From positions 186,001 to 250,000 of the forward strand of contig CAWCBA010000008.1 in the NCBI GenBank assembly GCA_963793675.1: a stretch of 64,000 nucleotides of DNA, written 5' to 3'. The notes below the pieces were generated by a model, which saw nothing but the letters and a program-made list of their open reading frames with translations, made no database searches and had not been told where the DNA came from. The first letter of the stretch is position 1. Every line of letters starts with the position of its first letter. Origin of the DNA: RPQJ01 sp963793675 (lineage in GTDB: Bacteria > Pseudomonadota > Gammaproteobacteria > Steroidobacterales > Steroidobacteraceae). Shown here one piece after another: positions 55,294 to 63,945 of this stretch. The position numbers were made by a program, and so were the translations under genes.

Positions 55294-55845
55294 ATGAGGA
55301 AGCTGATGCTGGCTGTCTGTCTGACCCTGACTGCGACGGCCCAGGCCCAGGCCCCGGCGGCCGCACCGCCCGTTTCCAAGTCCATTTCTACCTCGCTCGG
55401 CATGGTCGTATTCCCGGCGAAGGGCCAGGCCCCGCAGCAGCAGAGCCAGGACGAAGGCGAATGCTACACGTGGTCCAAGGGCCAGACAGGCGTGGACCCG
55501 ATGGCACCCCCACCCGCGCCGCCGGCGGCGCAGCCGGCGGCACAACCGGCACCCGCCGCGGACGGATCGCGTCTCAAGGGAGCCGCCCGCGGTGCCGCAG
55601 CGGGCGCCGTCATTGGCGAGGTCGCCAACGATGACGCTGGCCAAGGCGCGGCGGTCGGCGCCACGGTCGGCGTCCTGGCCGGCGGCCGGCAAAGCCGCAA
55701 GAACCAGCAGCAGGCCGCGCAGCAGGCCACACAGCAACAACAGCAGGCGACGCAGCAGCAGCAGGCCGCGCAGCAGCAGCAGCTTGACCTGTTCAAGAAG
55801 GGCTTTGCGGCCTGCCTCGAGTCGAAGAGCTACACAGTCAAGTAA
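55294..55845 (+). CDS. Exported glycine-zipper protein with Gln-rich tail
   Basis: This is a 183-residue exported protein. The signal peptide MRKLMLAVCLTLTATAQAQA is followed by a short domain (ISTSLGMVVFPAKGQAP), a Pro/Ala-rich linker, a glycine zipper with small-residue repeats (GAARGAAAGAVIGEVAND, GAAVGATVGVLAGG) and a long Gln/Ala tract. The final segment has FKKGFAACLESKSYTV. Glycine-zipper proteins of this kind are often outer-membrane or periplasmic; no specific function can be assigned. ATG 55294 follows GGGAG. It lies 47 bases after the sulfatase gene on the same strand. Confidence 0.75.
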   Translation: MRKLMLAVCLTLTATAQAQAPAAAPPVSKSISTSLGMVVFPAKGQAPQQQSQDEGECYTWSKGQTGVDPMAPPPAPPAAQPAAQPAPAADGSRLKGAARGAAAGAVIGEVANDDAGQGAAVGATVGVLAGGRQSRKNQQQAAQQATQQQQQATQQQQAAQQQQLDLFKKGFAACLESKSYTVK

Positions 55846-55958
55846 TCGACCTCCGCGGCACCACGCGGCTTCCTCTGCTCCCGTGGTCGTCGTGTGTGGC
55901 CTGGATCAGGCACCCGCATCGGGCGTCACATTCAGGTTCCCGTGTGAGGATGCCGTCG

Positions 55959-56705
55959 ATGAGAGCCAGCGGATCGGGCGAGGCGCGCAACCTCAGGACA
56001 CGAGCGCGCCATGTGCTCGTGTCTCTGGCCGCCGTGCTGTGCATGAGCCTGGTCTTGTTCGGCACGGTAAACGCAGCCGATTCCTTGGAGTTCTGGCCGG
56101 AAGTCAGCGCATTCGTGCCCCTGAGCCCCAGGACACGTGTCTACCTGGATGCCGCTTACGCGCGAGGCAAGGAATCGGACGTCGAGTCACTGGACCTCGC
56201 GGCCTACCTCGATCTCTCGCTCAAGCCGATCGTTCGAGAAGAGCTGCAGGCCGAGGACTGGCAGCGAAGCCGGTACTTGTGGGCCAGAATCGGCTACAAC
56301 CGCGTCTTCAAGGAGACCGGCGATACGGGGGCGGAGGTCGCCGAGGACCGCGGTATCGTCTCGCTATACGGGAAGGCCCCGCTGCCCGCCGGGATCTGGC
56401 TGGAGGCGCGCGTTCGGACGGACCTGCGCTGGATCGGCGGCGACTACTCGACTCGCTACCGCTTCCGCATCGAGGCAACACGCGAGTTCGCCGTGCACAA
56501 GCGCACCGTTGTTCCCTATTTCAATGTCGAGTGGTTCTACGACACGCGCTATGACGGCTGGGCCAGGACCCTCTATCAGGTCGGGCCTGAAGTCACGGTG
56601 AACGAGCACTTCCGCTACGAGATCTATCTGGCCCGACAGGTCGACCGCCTGCCAGAGGCGGAGACGCTCAACGCCGTCGGGTTTGTGGCCAAATGGTACT
56701 TCTGA
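55959..56705 (+). CDS. DUF2490-like outer-membrane protein
   Basis: This 248-residue protein has a signal-like segment (VLVSLAAVLCMSLVLFGTVNAA). Its alternating beta-strand body resembles DUF2490 proteins: DSLEFWPEVSAFVPLSPRTRVYL, VRTDLRWIGGDYSTRYRFRIEA, VVPYFNVEWFYDTRYDGWAR and a terminal aromatic WYF, typical of outer-membrane barrels. ATG 55959 has GAGG at a suitable distance; ATG 55950 in frame is less well placed. Function is unknown. It is in the same strand group as the glycine-zipper gene. Confidence 0.72.
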   Translation: MRASGSGEARNLRTRARHVLVSLAAVLCMSLVLFGTVNAADSLEFWPEVSAFVPLSPRTRVYLDAAYARGKESDVESLDLAAYLDLSLKPIVREELQAEDWQRSRYLWARIGYNRVFKETGDTGAEVAEDRGIVSLYGKAPLPAGIWLEARVRTDLRWIGGDYSTRYRFRIEATREFAVHKRTVVPYFNVEWFYDTRYDGWARTLYQVGPEVTVNEHFRYEIYLARQVDRLPEAETLNAVGFVAKWYF

Positions 56706-56762
56706 ACTGAGCTGCTCGCCGAAGGCGCAGGTGTCGAGCCGAGGAAGAGCGGAGGTGAAGCT

Positions 56763-57166
56763 GTGAATCCTACGATCGTCGGTGCATTGACCTTCGCTTT
56801 GACGTTCGGCGCCGCGCTGGCCGGCCTTTGGTTGCGCGCACGCCTGCCGCAGCATTACCTCGACGCCCTCGCGCCGTCGAGCAGACGGAAGTGCTGCTGC
56901 AGACGCGGTGGTTCGTGCTGGGTGGCACGAGGCACCTGGTTCCGATGCTGTTCCTGGTGATTCTGCTCTTCTGGCTCACGATCACCTTCACGAGCTACGG
57001 GCTGTTCGCACCGCGCAACACGATGGTCATTTCGGTACTGTTCCTTTGCGCGGTCTCCGTGGGCAGTGCCTTGTTTCTCGTGCTGGAGATGGACGGCCCA
57101 TTCACCGGCGTGCTGCGGGTCTCGCCTGATCTATTCCTGTCTGCCCTTGCACATCTCAAGCAATAG
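56763..57166 (+). pseudogene. Internally deleted DUF4239-like membrane protein gene
   Basis: The N-terminal piece (GTG 56763: NPTIVGALTFALTFGAALAG then LRARLPQHYLD) is the first helix of a DUF4239 protein. The C-terminal piece, in another frame, is QTRWFVLGGTRHLVPMLFLV, LTITFTSYGLFAPRNTMVIS, LEMDGPFTGVLRVSPDLF. DUF4239 members are usually near 250 residues; here the roughly 100-residue middle is missing and the two ends meet out of frame around 56880. This is a deletion plus frameshift, not a simple base error, so the gene is probably dead. Confidence 0.65.
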
Positions 57167-57268
57167 CCGGCGTCGCGAGCCTCATGCAAACAGCACTGCT
57201 CGCTGGCATCCCCGACCGTCAAACCGTCCTCGATATTGAGAGGCGATTCGGTTCATGAGGTCGCGTCG

Positions 57269-58108
57269 CTACCAGCGGAACGTGGCTCCGAACAAAGGCC
57301 CGTTCATGCTCAGGTCCTCAATCTGGCTGTCCTTGAACTGGTAGTCGAGGTAGCGCCACATCGCGCTCACCTCGCCCCACTGGAATGCGTATCTGACGCC
57401 GATGGCTCCCTGCCAGGTCAGGTCGGACTCGCCCGTGCCTACGTCGAGATATACCGGCAAGGACCACTGACTGCCCTCACCTAAGTGGAACTGGCCCTTG
57501 ACGCCGACGAGGGCATCCCAATTGCTGCCGCCGACCTTGGAGCTGCCGGAACGACCGGGAGCCGGGATCTCCCCGAGATCACCCGTGATCGACCAGTCCA
57601 GCTGCGAGTTGATGTCGAGGTAGCGCGCGCCCGCAAGCACGTCCAGGGTGTAGGCGGGCTCCGCGGCCACCCGGTACACGCCCACAGTCGTCCACACCCA
57701 GCTCTTGAGGTCGAGGCTCACCTTGGCGGTCGCGCCAGCAGGCAGTCCGCTGTCGCCTATCGTGAAATCGCGCGTGTTGGACTTGGTATTGCCCAGGTCG
57801 ACGTACAACACGTCCGTGAAGACACCCCAGCTGCCGTTGTGCGCTTCGAACGCGCCCATGAACGTCATCTTCAGGTTGTCGAGGATCGCTTTCGCGTCCA
57901 GCACGAACTCCTGCGTGCTCCCGGTGATCGGAAAGTAGGCCTTGGACTTGAGGGTCGGCAGATAGCCGTATATTGACGCGCCAAATTGCCAGTCCCCTGC
58001 CGACTGGCCGGCCGTGGATGCCTGCGCGCCGGCCAGTGTTGGCAGCAGCGCCGCGGTCGCGACGGCGAGGACACGAGTGCGGTACCGGACACCCTTGCCA
58101 CTACTCAT
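57269..58108 (-). CDS. Exported outer-membrane beta-barrel protein, function unknown
   Basis: This is a 279-residue protein with a signal peptide (TRVLAVATAALLPTLAGAQA). The body has amphipathic strands: WQFGASIYGYLPTLKSKAYF, WVWTTVGVYRVAAEPAYTLD, VLAGARYLDINSQLDW, VGVKGQFHLGEGSQWSLPVY, and a final strand NGPLFGATFRW ending in Trp. This is the pattern of small outer-membrane barrels. ATG 58108 follows GGAG on the minus strand at good spacing. It is not linked to any obvious partner; neighbours on both sides are decayed genes. Confidence 0.72.
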   Translation of the reverse strand: MSSGKGVRYRTRVLAVATAALLPTLAGAQASTAGQSAGDWQFGASIYGYLPTLKSKAYFPITGSTQEFVLDAKAILDNLKMTFMGAFEAHNGSWGVFTDVLYVDLGNTKSNTRDFTIGDSGLPAGATAKVSLDLKSWVWTTVGVYRVAAEPAYTLDVLAGARYLDINSQLDWSITGDLGEIPAPGRSGSSKVGGSNWDALVGVKGQFHLGEGSQWSLPVYLDVGTGESDLTWQGAIGVRYAFQWGEVSAMWRYLDYQFKDSQIEDLSMNGPLFGATFRW

Positions 58109-58241
58109 GGGAATCTCCATACAGATGGGCTGGCCCGATAGTCTAGGCCGCTGCACCGAGACGCTTCGTCCGTAGTTGTCGCCAGGATGTCCTCCTGAGC
58201 GGCTCAGGGTTTCGGGTTCGGGTACCGCGACGGCCCGGGCT

Positions 58242-58430
58242 TCAGCTTTGGCTGAGCCATGTCTTCATCGCTTCGATCCGGGCGTCGTCCGTGAAACTCA
58301 GGACGCAGGCTTCAAAGCCCGTCGCTGTGTCGACGTGGCCGCCGCCGGCTGTGGCACCGAAGTACGTCACGTAGAATCGCTTGCAGCTTTCCAGGTCAGC
58401 GGTCCACAAGGCGACGTGGTCGATGCGCAT
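58242..58430 (-). pseudogene. Truncated VOC/glyoxalase-fold gene
   Basis: The 62-residue frame is the N-terminal half of a vicinal-oxygen-chelate protein: MRIDHVALWTADLESCKRFY, TYFGATAGGGHVD, FEACVLSFTDDARIEAM. It stops after KTWLSQS where relatives continue to about 125-130 residues. No matching C-terminal half is seen in other frames nearby, so this is a remnant or a half-domain protein. Confidence 0.6.
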
Positions 58431-58547
58431 GACGGGTGACGTTCCTTGTGGGCGCTGACCTCAATGGACCACCTTCAAGAAGGGCAGTCAAATGAGACCG
58501 CGGAGCGGGTCACCAGGGCCAGTCGCTCCATCTCCAGCCGTCTGCCG

Positions 58548-59822
58548 CTAGACGGGCGCGAGCGTCGAGGCCACCCGCCGATCCGGATCGATCGCGAGCC
58601 AGCACGCCGCCGCGACCAATGCGAACACGGCGCCGAGCGCGAATGCCGCATACCAGTTGCCCGCACCCGACAGCGCGCCGATCACCGGCGCCGACAACAT
58701 GCCTGCGAAGTTGCCGCCCGTGTTCAGCACGCCGGTGGCCGCTCCGGTGTCGGAGCGTGCCACGCGCATCGTTGCCGCCCAGAACGGGCCCTCGTTGAGT
58801 TCGATCATGAAGAACGTCGCCATCAGTGCCAGCACTGAAGCGTAGGGCGCCGACACTCCAACGGCCAGCAGCAGCAGCAGGCCCGCCAGCGGCAGCGAGA
58901 TCAACGGGACGAGTCGATAGCCCCAGCCATAGCCGATCCGCGTCGCCATGAAGTCGGACAGCAGGCCGCCGATGCCGGCGCCAAGGCCGGCGCCGATCCA
59001 TGGCAGCATGCCGGCGAAACCGCTTTCGAGCCCGGTGAAGTGGCGCGCCTGCACCAGGTAGAGGAACGACCATGTGCTCAGCAGGTAGAACACCACGTTG
59101 AGGCTGAAGTAGGAAAACGTCAGCAGCCGCACGTCACGCTGTCCGAGAATCTGTTTCATCCGCGTGAGCGTCATCGGCGCGGGCCTGGCCGTGTCGCGCG
59201 CATCGAGTTCCGCGAGTTCTGCCGCGGTCACCCGCGGATGCTCCTGCGGCCTGTCCCGTCCGTACCAGGCCCAGGCGGCCGTCAGTGCCGCCGCCGGCAG
59301 TGCAATCCACAGCAACGCACCCTGCCAGCCGTAGAGCGCGGTAAGGACCACGATCAGCGGCGCGGTCACGGCGCCACCGATGTTCATGATCAGCGCGTTG
59401 GTGCCGTTGGTCAGGGACCATTGCCGCTGCGGAAACCAGGCCTGCAACGTGGCGGCGGTCATCGGGAACACGGGGCCCTGGGACAGCCCCAGCATTCCCT
59501 GCGCGGCGATCAGCGCGATGAACAATGCCGTGCCGGCCAGCAGTACCGGGGCGAGCGGCGTCGCGATCGTGGCGACGAGACCGACCAGGCCGACGATCGC
59601 GAACGTGATCCGTGCGCCGTAGCGCTGGCCAAGGACACCGCCTGGCAATTGCGCCAGCGTGTAGCAGGTGGCAAACGCGGCGTTGAGCCAGCCGATCTGC
59701 AGCTGCGAGAGGTGCAGGTCGGGCATGATGTTCTGCGCGGCCACCCCGAGGCTCGTGCGCTGGACGTACGACAGCATCGCGAAGCCGCCGAGGAACAGGA
59801 AAATCGTCCAGCGGACTTTCAC
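58548..59822 (-). CDS. MFS transporter (anion:cation symporter-like)
   Basis: This is a 424-residue major facilitator with 12 hydrophobic segments. It starts WTIFLFLGGFAMLSYVQRTS. The loop motifs are LPGGVLGQRYGARITFAIVG (loop 2-3) and IGGLLSDFMATRIGYGWGYR (loop 8-9). GLSQGPVFPMTAATLQAWFP with WSLTNGTNALIMNIGG resembles the anion:cation symporter family of organic-anion carriers. It lies 27 bases after the dimethylglycine-dehydrogenase-like gene, so it probably imports that pathway's substrate (betaine, dimethylglycine or a related compound; inference). Confidence 0.85.
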   Translation of the reverse strand: MKVRWTIFLFLGGFAMLSYVQRTSLGVAAQNIMPDLHLSQLQIGWLNAAFATCYTLAQLPGGVLGQRYGARITFAIVGLVGLVATIATPLAPVLLAGTALFIALIAAQGMLGLSQGPVFPMTAATLQAWFPQRQWSLTNGTNALIMNIGGAVTAPLIVVLTALYGWQGALLWIALPAAALTAAWAWYGRDRPQEHPRVTAAELAELDARDTARPAPMTLTRMKQILGQRDVRLLTFSYFSLNVVFYLLSTWSFLYLVQARHFTGLESGFAGMLPWIGAGLGAGIGGLLSDFMATRIGYGWGYRLVPLISLPLAGLLLLLAVGVSAPYASVLALMATFFMIELNEGPFWAATMRVARSDTGAATGVLNTGGNFAGMLSAPVIGALSGAGNWYAAFALGAVFALVAAACWLAIDPDRRVASTLAPV

Positions 59823-59849
59823 GCCTCACCTCCGCGAATACACTGGACG

Positions 59850-62266
59850 TCAGCCACGCAGTTTCGAACCCGTCGGATCATAGGGCGGGGCACGCAGGAT
59901 CCGGGCCGCGCGCGGCTTGCCCAGGATCGTGACCGACAACGGCTCGGTTGTCCCGCACCACTCAGTGTCGACGTAGGCGAGCGCAAGACTCTGCCGCACG
60001 TGATGGCCGTATGCCCCGGAGGTGACGTAACCCACCCGTTTGTCGTCGTGATGGATCGGCTCGTAGCCCGTCGCGTCGGCATCGGGCGATTCGACCTGCA
60101 GCAGCACGAGCTTCATCGCGGGTTGCGCCGCCTGCGACGCGACGAAGGCGTCGCGCCCGACGAAGTCACCTTTGTCCGCGGCGACGAAGCGCTCGAGGCC
60201 CGCCATCGCCGGCGTGCAGGACGTCGAGAACTCGAGCGACCACACGCCGTAGCCCTTTTCCAGCCGCAGGCTGTCCTGCGCGCGCATGCCGATCGGGCGC
60301 AGGCCGTGTGGCCGGCCGGCCTCCAGCAGCGCCTGCCACAGCGCCAGCTGCTGCGAGGCAGGCACGTTGATCTCGTAACCGAGTTCGCCGGTGAGCGAGA
60401 GGCGCGCCACGACCGCCGACGTCGGCCCGACTTCAATGCTGGCGCAACCCATGAACGGAATGGCGCGGTCGGAGACGTCGCTCGCGTGAGCGAGGCCAGG
60501 ATCGTGCGCGCTCGCGGTCCCGACAGCGAAAACCCGAGCCAGCTCTCGGAGAGGTTGTCGATTTCGACGCCCGTGGCCGGCAGGTGATCGTTAAACCAGC
60601 GCAGGTGCCACTGCTGCAGGTAGTACGAGCCGACGAGCCAGTAGCGATCCTGCGTCGAGTCGCGTGACGGTGAGATCGCCCATCAGGCGCCCCGCAGGAT
60701 TGAGCATCGGCGCGAGGCGAATGCGTCCCACCGCAGGGATGCGCGATGCAAGCAGGTAATCGAGCCATTGTCCCGCACCGGGTCCGCGGACTTCGTAGCG
60801 CGCGTACACGCCGGTATCGAGGAGCCCCGCCGCGTGTCGCGTCGCCGTGACTTCCGCGGCGACGAACCGGTCGGCCACGGACCGTCGCAGCGTCGGCGGC
60901 TCGATGAAGTCCGGTTCGCCCGTTGCGAAATATTGCGGTGATTCCATGCCCCACACCACGCCGAAGCGCGCGCCGAGCGCTCGCTGCGCCTCGTAGCTCG
61001 GTGTCGTCTTCAGTGGGCGGCCGGCGGGCAACTCCTCGTTGGGATAGGCGATGACGAAACGCCGCGCGTAGAACTGCGCCGTCGTGTCACGCAGGTAGCG
61101 GTCGTCGGCGGCGAACTTGCCGTAACGGGCGACGTCCATGCCGAAGATGTCGGTGCCTGGGTCGCCTTCGACCATCCACTCGGCGAGCACCTTGCCGATG
61201 GCGCCACCCTGCGAGAACCCGCCCATGCAGCCGCATGCAGCCCAGAAATTGCGCAAGCCCGGCACGGGCCCGACCAGCGGGTTGCCGTCGGGGGTGAACG
61301 TGAACGCACCGTTCACCCACTTGCGGATGCCGGCCTGCTGCAGCGACGGAAAGCGTGCGAATCCGATCAGCAGTTCCGGGCTGATGCGATCGATGTCTTC
61401 GGGCAGCAGTTCCATGCCGTAGTCCCACTCGGCGCCCTCGGTCTTCCAGTGGCGCGGGTTGCGCTCGTAGACGCCAAGGATGACGCCCTTGCGTTCCTGC
61501 TGCAGGTAGGTGAACCCCTCGAGGTCCGTCACGCACGGCATCTCGTGCGGACGCGCCAGCAGCTGCGGCAGGTCCTCGGTGATCAGGTAGTGGTGCTGCA
61601 TCGGAGTGAGCGGCAGGTCCACGCCCACCATGCGGCCGACGCGGCGCGCCCACAGCCCGCCGGCATTGACCACGTGCTGCGCGATGATCGTTCCCTGTTC
61701 GGTCTCGACGCAGCCAGCCGTCTGGCGTGCGGCTTCAGCCCCGTCACGCGGTTGCGCAGGATCACGTCGGCGCCACGCTTGCGCGCTGCAATCGCGAAGG
61801 CATGCGTCGTGCCGTGCGGATCCACGGCACCTTCGTGCGGGTCGAAGAGGCCGCCCAGCAGTCCCTCGGGGTCGACGATCGGGCATTCGGCCACGATCTC
61901 CTCGGGTGTCGCCAGCCGGGCCTCGATGCCGAGCGTCTGGTACACCGCGAACTCGGACTGCAGCCACTCCCAGCGCTCCGGCGTGGTGGCAATGCTGTAA
62001 CCGCCGGGCATGTGCAGCCCGACGTTCTGGCCGCTCTCGGCCTCGATCTCCCGGTACAGCTTGATCGTGTAAGCCTGCAGCGCGGCGATGTGCGGGTCGT
62101 CATTGATCGCATGGAAGCCCGCCGCGGCGTGCCAGGTGGAGCCGGCGGTCAGCTCCGCGCGCTCGAGCAGCGCGATGTCGCCCCAGCCCTTGCGCGCGAG
62201 GTGATAGAGCACGCTGGCACCGACGATGCCGCCACCGATCACGACGACGCGATAGTGACTCTTCAT
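59850..62266 (-). CDS. FAD-dependent dimethylglycine/sarcosine dehydrogenase-like protein with GcvT domain, three frameshifts
   Basis: This flavoprotein, about 805 residues when joined, is related to dimethylglycine and sarcosine dehydrogenases. The N-terminal FAD domain begins VVVIGGGIVGASVLYHLARK with the flavin-binding GSTWHAAAGFHA. After a junction near 61745 come VNAGGLWARRVGRMVGVDLP and FWAACGCMGGFSQGGAIGK. After one near 60675 comes YWLVGSYYLQQWHLRWFNDH. After one near 60490 the folate-binding GcvT domain continues with LSLTGELGYEINVPAS and LRPIGMRAQDSLRLEKGY. One junction fits an extra base, the other two a missing base. It demethylates N-methyl amines, passing C1 units to tetrahydrofolate and electrons to ETF. 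mttB ends six bases upstream. Confidence 0.85.
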
Positions 62267-62272
62267 CGCCCG

Positions 62273-63799
62273 CTATTCCTCGTCGAGGCTGTCCGGCAGC
62301 ACCGCGCGACGCTCGCGCATGAATTGCTGCAGGGCCTCGTCGATCACGGGATCCAGACCGGGATCCTCGTAGTCGGCGAGCATGCGCTTCCAGGCCGTGT
62401 TCGCGCGCTGTTCGGCGCTGAGGCTGCCCTCGCTCGACCACTGCTCGTAGGACGAGTAGTCCGCGATGGTCGACTGGTGAAATGCCGCTTCGAAGTTTTC
62501 CTGCGTGTGCGCGCAACCGAGGAAGTGCCCCCCCGGACCGACTTCACGAATGGCGTCGAGCGCCTGGCCGCGCGCGCTCACGTCCATGCCGCCCGCGAGT
62601 GCCTGCATCATCGCGAGCTGGTCGACGTCCATGACGAACTTCTCATAGCCCGCGACCAGTCCGCCTTCGAGCCAGCCTGCCGCATGCGTGACGAGGTTGA
62701 CGCCCGCGAGCAGGGTCGGCAGCAGCGTGTGCGCGCTTTCGTAGGCGGCCTGCGCATCTGCAGTCTTCGACGAACAGAGCGATCCGCCGCTGCGGCAGGG
62801 CACGCCGAGTCGTCGCGCCAGCTGTGCCGTGGCGAAGATCATCTGCGTCGCTTCCGCCGTGCCGAAGGTCGGCGCGCCGGTGCGCATCGAGATGGCGCCG
62901 ACGAATGAGCCAAGGATGACGGGAGCGCCCGGCCGCACCAGCTGCGTCAGCGCCATGCCGGCCAGCGTCTCCGCCAGCAGTTCCGCCATGCAGCCTGCCG
63001 GCGTCACCGGGCCCATCGCGCCGGCGAGCACGGCGGGTACCACGATCGTGCCCTGGTTGCGCGAGGCGAAGGCGCGCAGCGCGCCGAGCATGCGACCGTC
63101 GAAAGTCAGCGGTGAATTCGAATTGATGTTGCCGAGCAGGACGCAGTTGGCGTCGACGAAGTCCTGGCCGAACAGGATGCCGGCCATGCGCACGGCGTCC
63201 GCCGCGTGTCCCGGCGTTTCGGGCGTGCCCTCGCAGCCCTGGTCGCTGTAACGGAAGAACGCGTACTGGACGTCGAGGTGGCGCTTGCCCTCGGGCACGT
63301 CCATCGGCTCGACCATGCAGCCGCCGGAAAAATGGATCGCAGGTGCGACGTGGGCGAGCTTGATGAAGTTGTGCAGGTCGGCGAGCGTGCCGTAACGGCG
63401 GCCACCGTCGAGGTCCGTGACGAAGGGCGGGCCGCCGACCGGTGAGAATACCGTGGCGTCGCCGCCAAAGCGCACGCTGCGCGCCGGGTTGCGCGCGTGC
63501 AGCATGAACTCGCGCGGGGCCGTGCGCAGCAACTGGCGGGCGAGGCCGCGTGGAATTCGCACGCGCTCGCCTTGCACGTCGGCCCCGGCGCCGCGCCACA
63601 GGCGCAGCGATTCCGGGTCGCGCCGGAATTCGATGCCGATTTCCTCCAGGATCGTCTCGGCATTGGCCTCGATGATCTCGACGGCTTCGTTGTGCAGCAG
63701 TTCGACCGTCGGGATGCGGCGGCGAATGTAGGGCAGCTTCGCGGCCGCGCGGTGCGAGCGTGCTGCACGGCGGGTCTCGCGATTGCTGCTGCGGCCCAT
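62273..63799 (-). CDS. MttB-family (non-pyrrolysine) methyltransferase
   Basis: This is a 508-residue protein of the trimethylamine methyltransferase MttB superfamily. The frame is uninterrupted, so it lacks the in-frame amber codon of the true trimethylamine enzyme and belongs with glycine-betaine and other quaternary-amine:corrinoid methyltransferases. Visible blocks are IEANAETILEEIGIEFRRDP, DATVFSPVGGPPFVTDL, HFSGGCMVEPMDVPEGKRHL, PVILGSFVGAISMRTGAP and VGPGGHFLGCAHTQENFEAA. ATG 63799 is preferred; the frame upstream crosses the operator. No corrinoid protein gene is in the window. Together with the dehydrogenase six bases downstream and the transporter it forms a methylated-amine operon. 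Confidence 0.85.
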   Translation of the reverse strand: MGRSSNRETRRAARSHRAAAKLPYIRRRIPTVELLHNEAVEIIEANAETILEEIGIEFRRDPESLRLWRGAGADVQGERVRIPRGLARQLLRTAPREFMLHARNPARSVRFGGDATVFSPVGGPPFVTDLDGGRRYGTLADLHNFIKLAHVAPAIHFSGGCMVEPMDVPEGKRHLDVQYAFFRYSDQGCEGTPETPGHAADAVRMAGILFGQDFVDANCVLLGNINSNSPLTFDGRMLGALRAFASRNQGTIVVPAVLAGAMGPVTPAGCMAELLAETLAGMALTQLVRPGAPVILGSFVGAISMRTGAPTFGTAEATQMIFATAQLARRLGVPCRSGGSLCSSKTADAQAAYESAHTLLPTLLAGVNLVTHAAGWLEGGLVAGYEKFVMDVDQLAMMQALAGGMDVSARGQALDAIREVGPGGHFLGCAHTQENFEAAFHQSTIADYSSYEQWSSEGSLSAEQRANTAWKRMLADYEDPGLDPVIDEALQQFMRERRAVLPDSLDEE

Positions 63800-63875
63800 G
63801 CGGTGGATCGTGGACGTGTCGCTCAAGGGCGCAGCTCGCGTTCGTGGCCGGCCGGCGGCCGTCGTGCGTTGATAT

Positions 63876-63889
63876 ATAACACTTGTTAT
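63876..63889. promoter_or_regulatory. Palindromic operator ATAACA-N2-TGTTAT
   Basis: This is a perfect 6-2-6 palindrome in an AT-rich island between the divergent mttB and tetR genes. TATATAAC overlapping its left arm could be a -10 region. Position and symmetry fit a binding site for the TetR protein encoded next to it. Confidence 0.55.
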
Positions 63890-63945
63890 GTTTAGAGTGG
63901 AAGCAGGGCCGGGCACCCGGCCGTTCATCCCGCAGGGAGCGCCTG

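Noticed and set aside
1..62266. Programmed ribosomal frameshifting as the cause of the split genes
   Set aside because: Junctions lack a common slippery heptamer or stimulatory structure, occur in unrelated genes and are mostly explained by one extra G/C.
62273..63799. Pyrrolysine-containing trimethylamine methyltransferase
   Set aside because: The frame is continuous with no internal TAG, so it belongs to the non-pyrrolysine branch.
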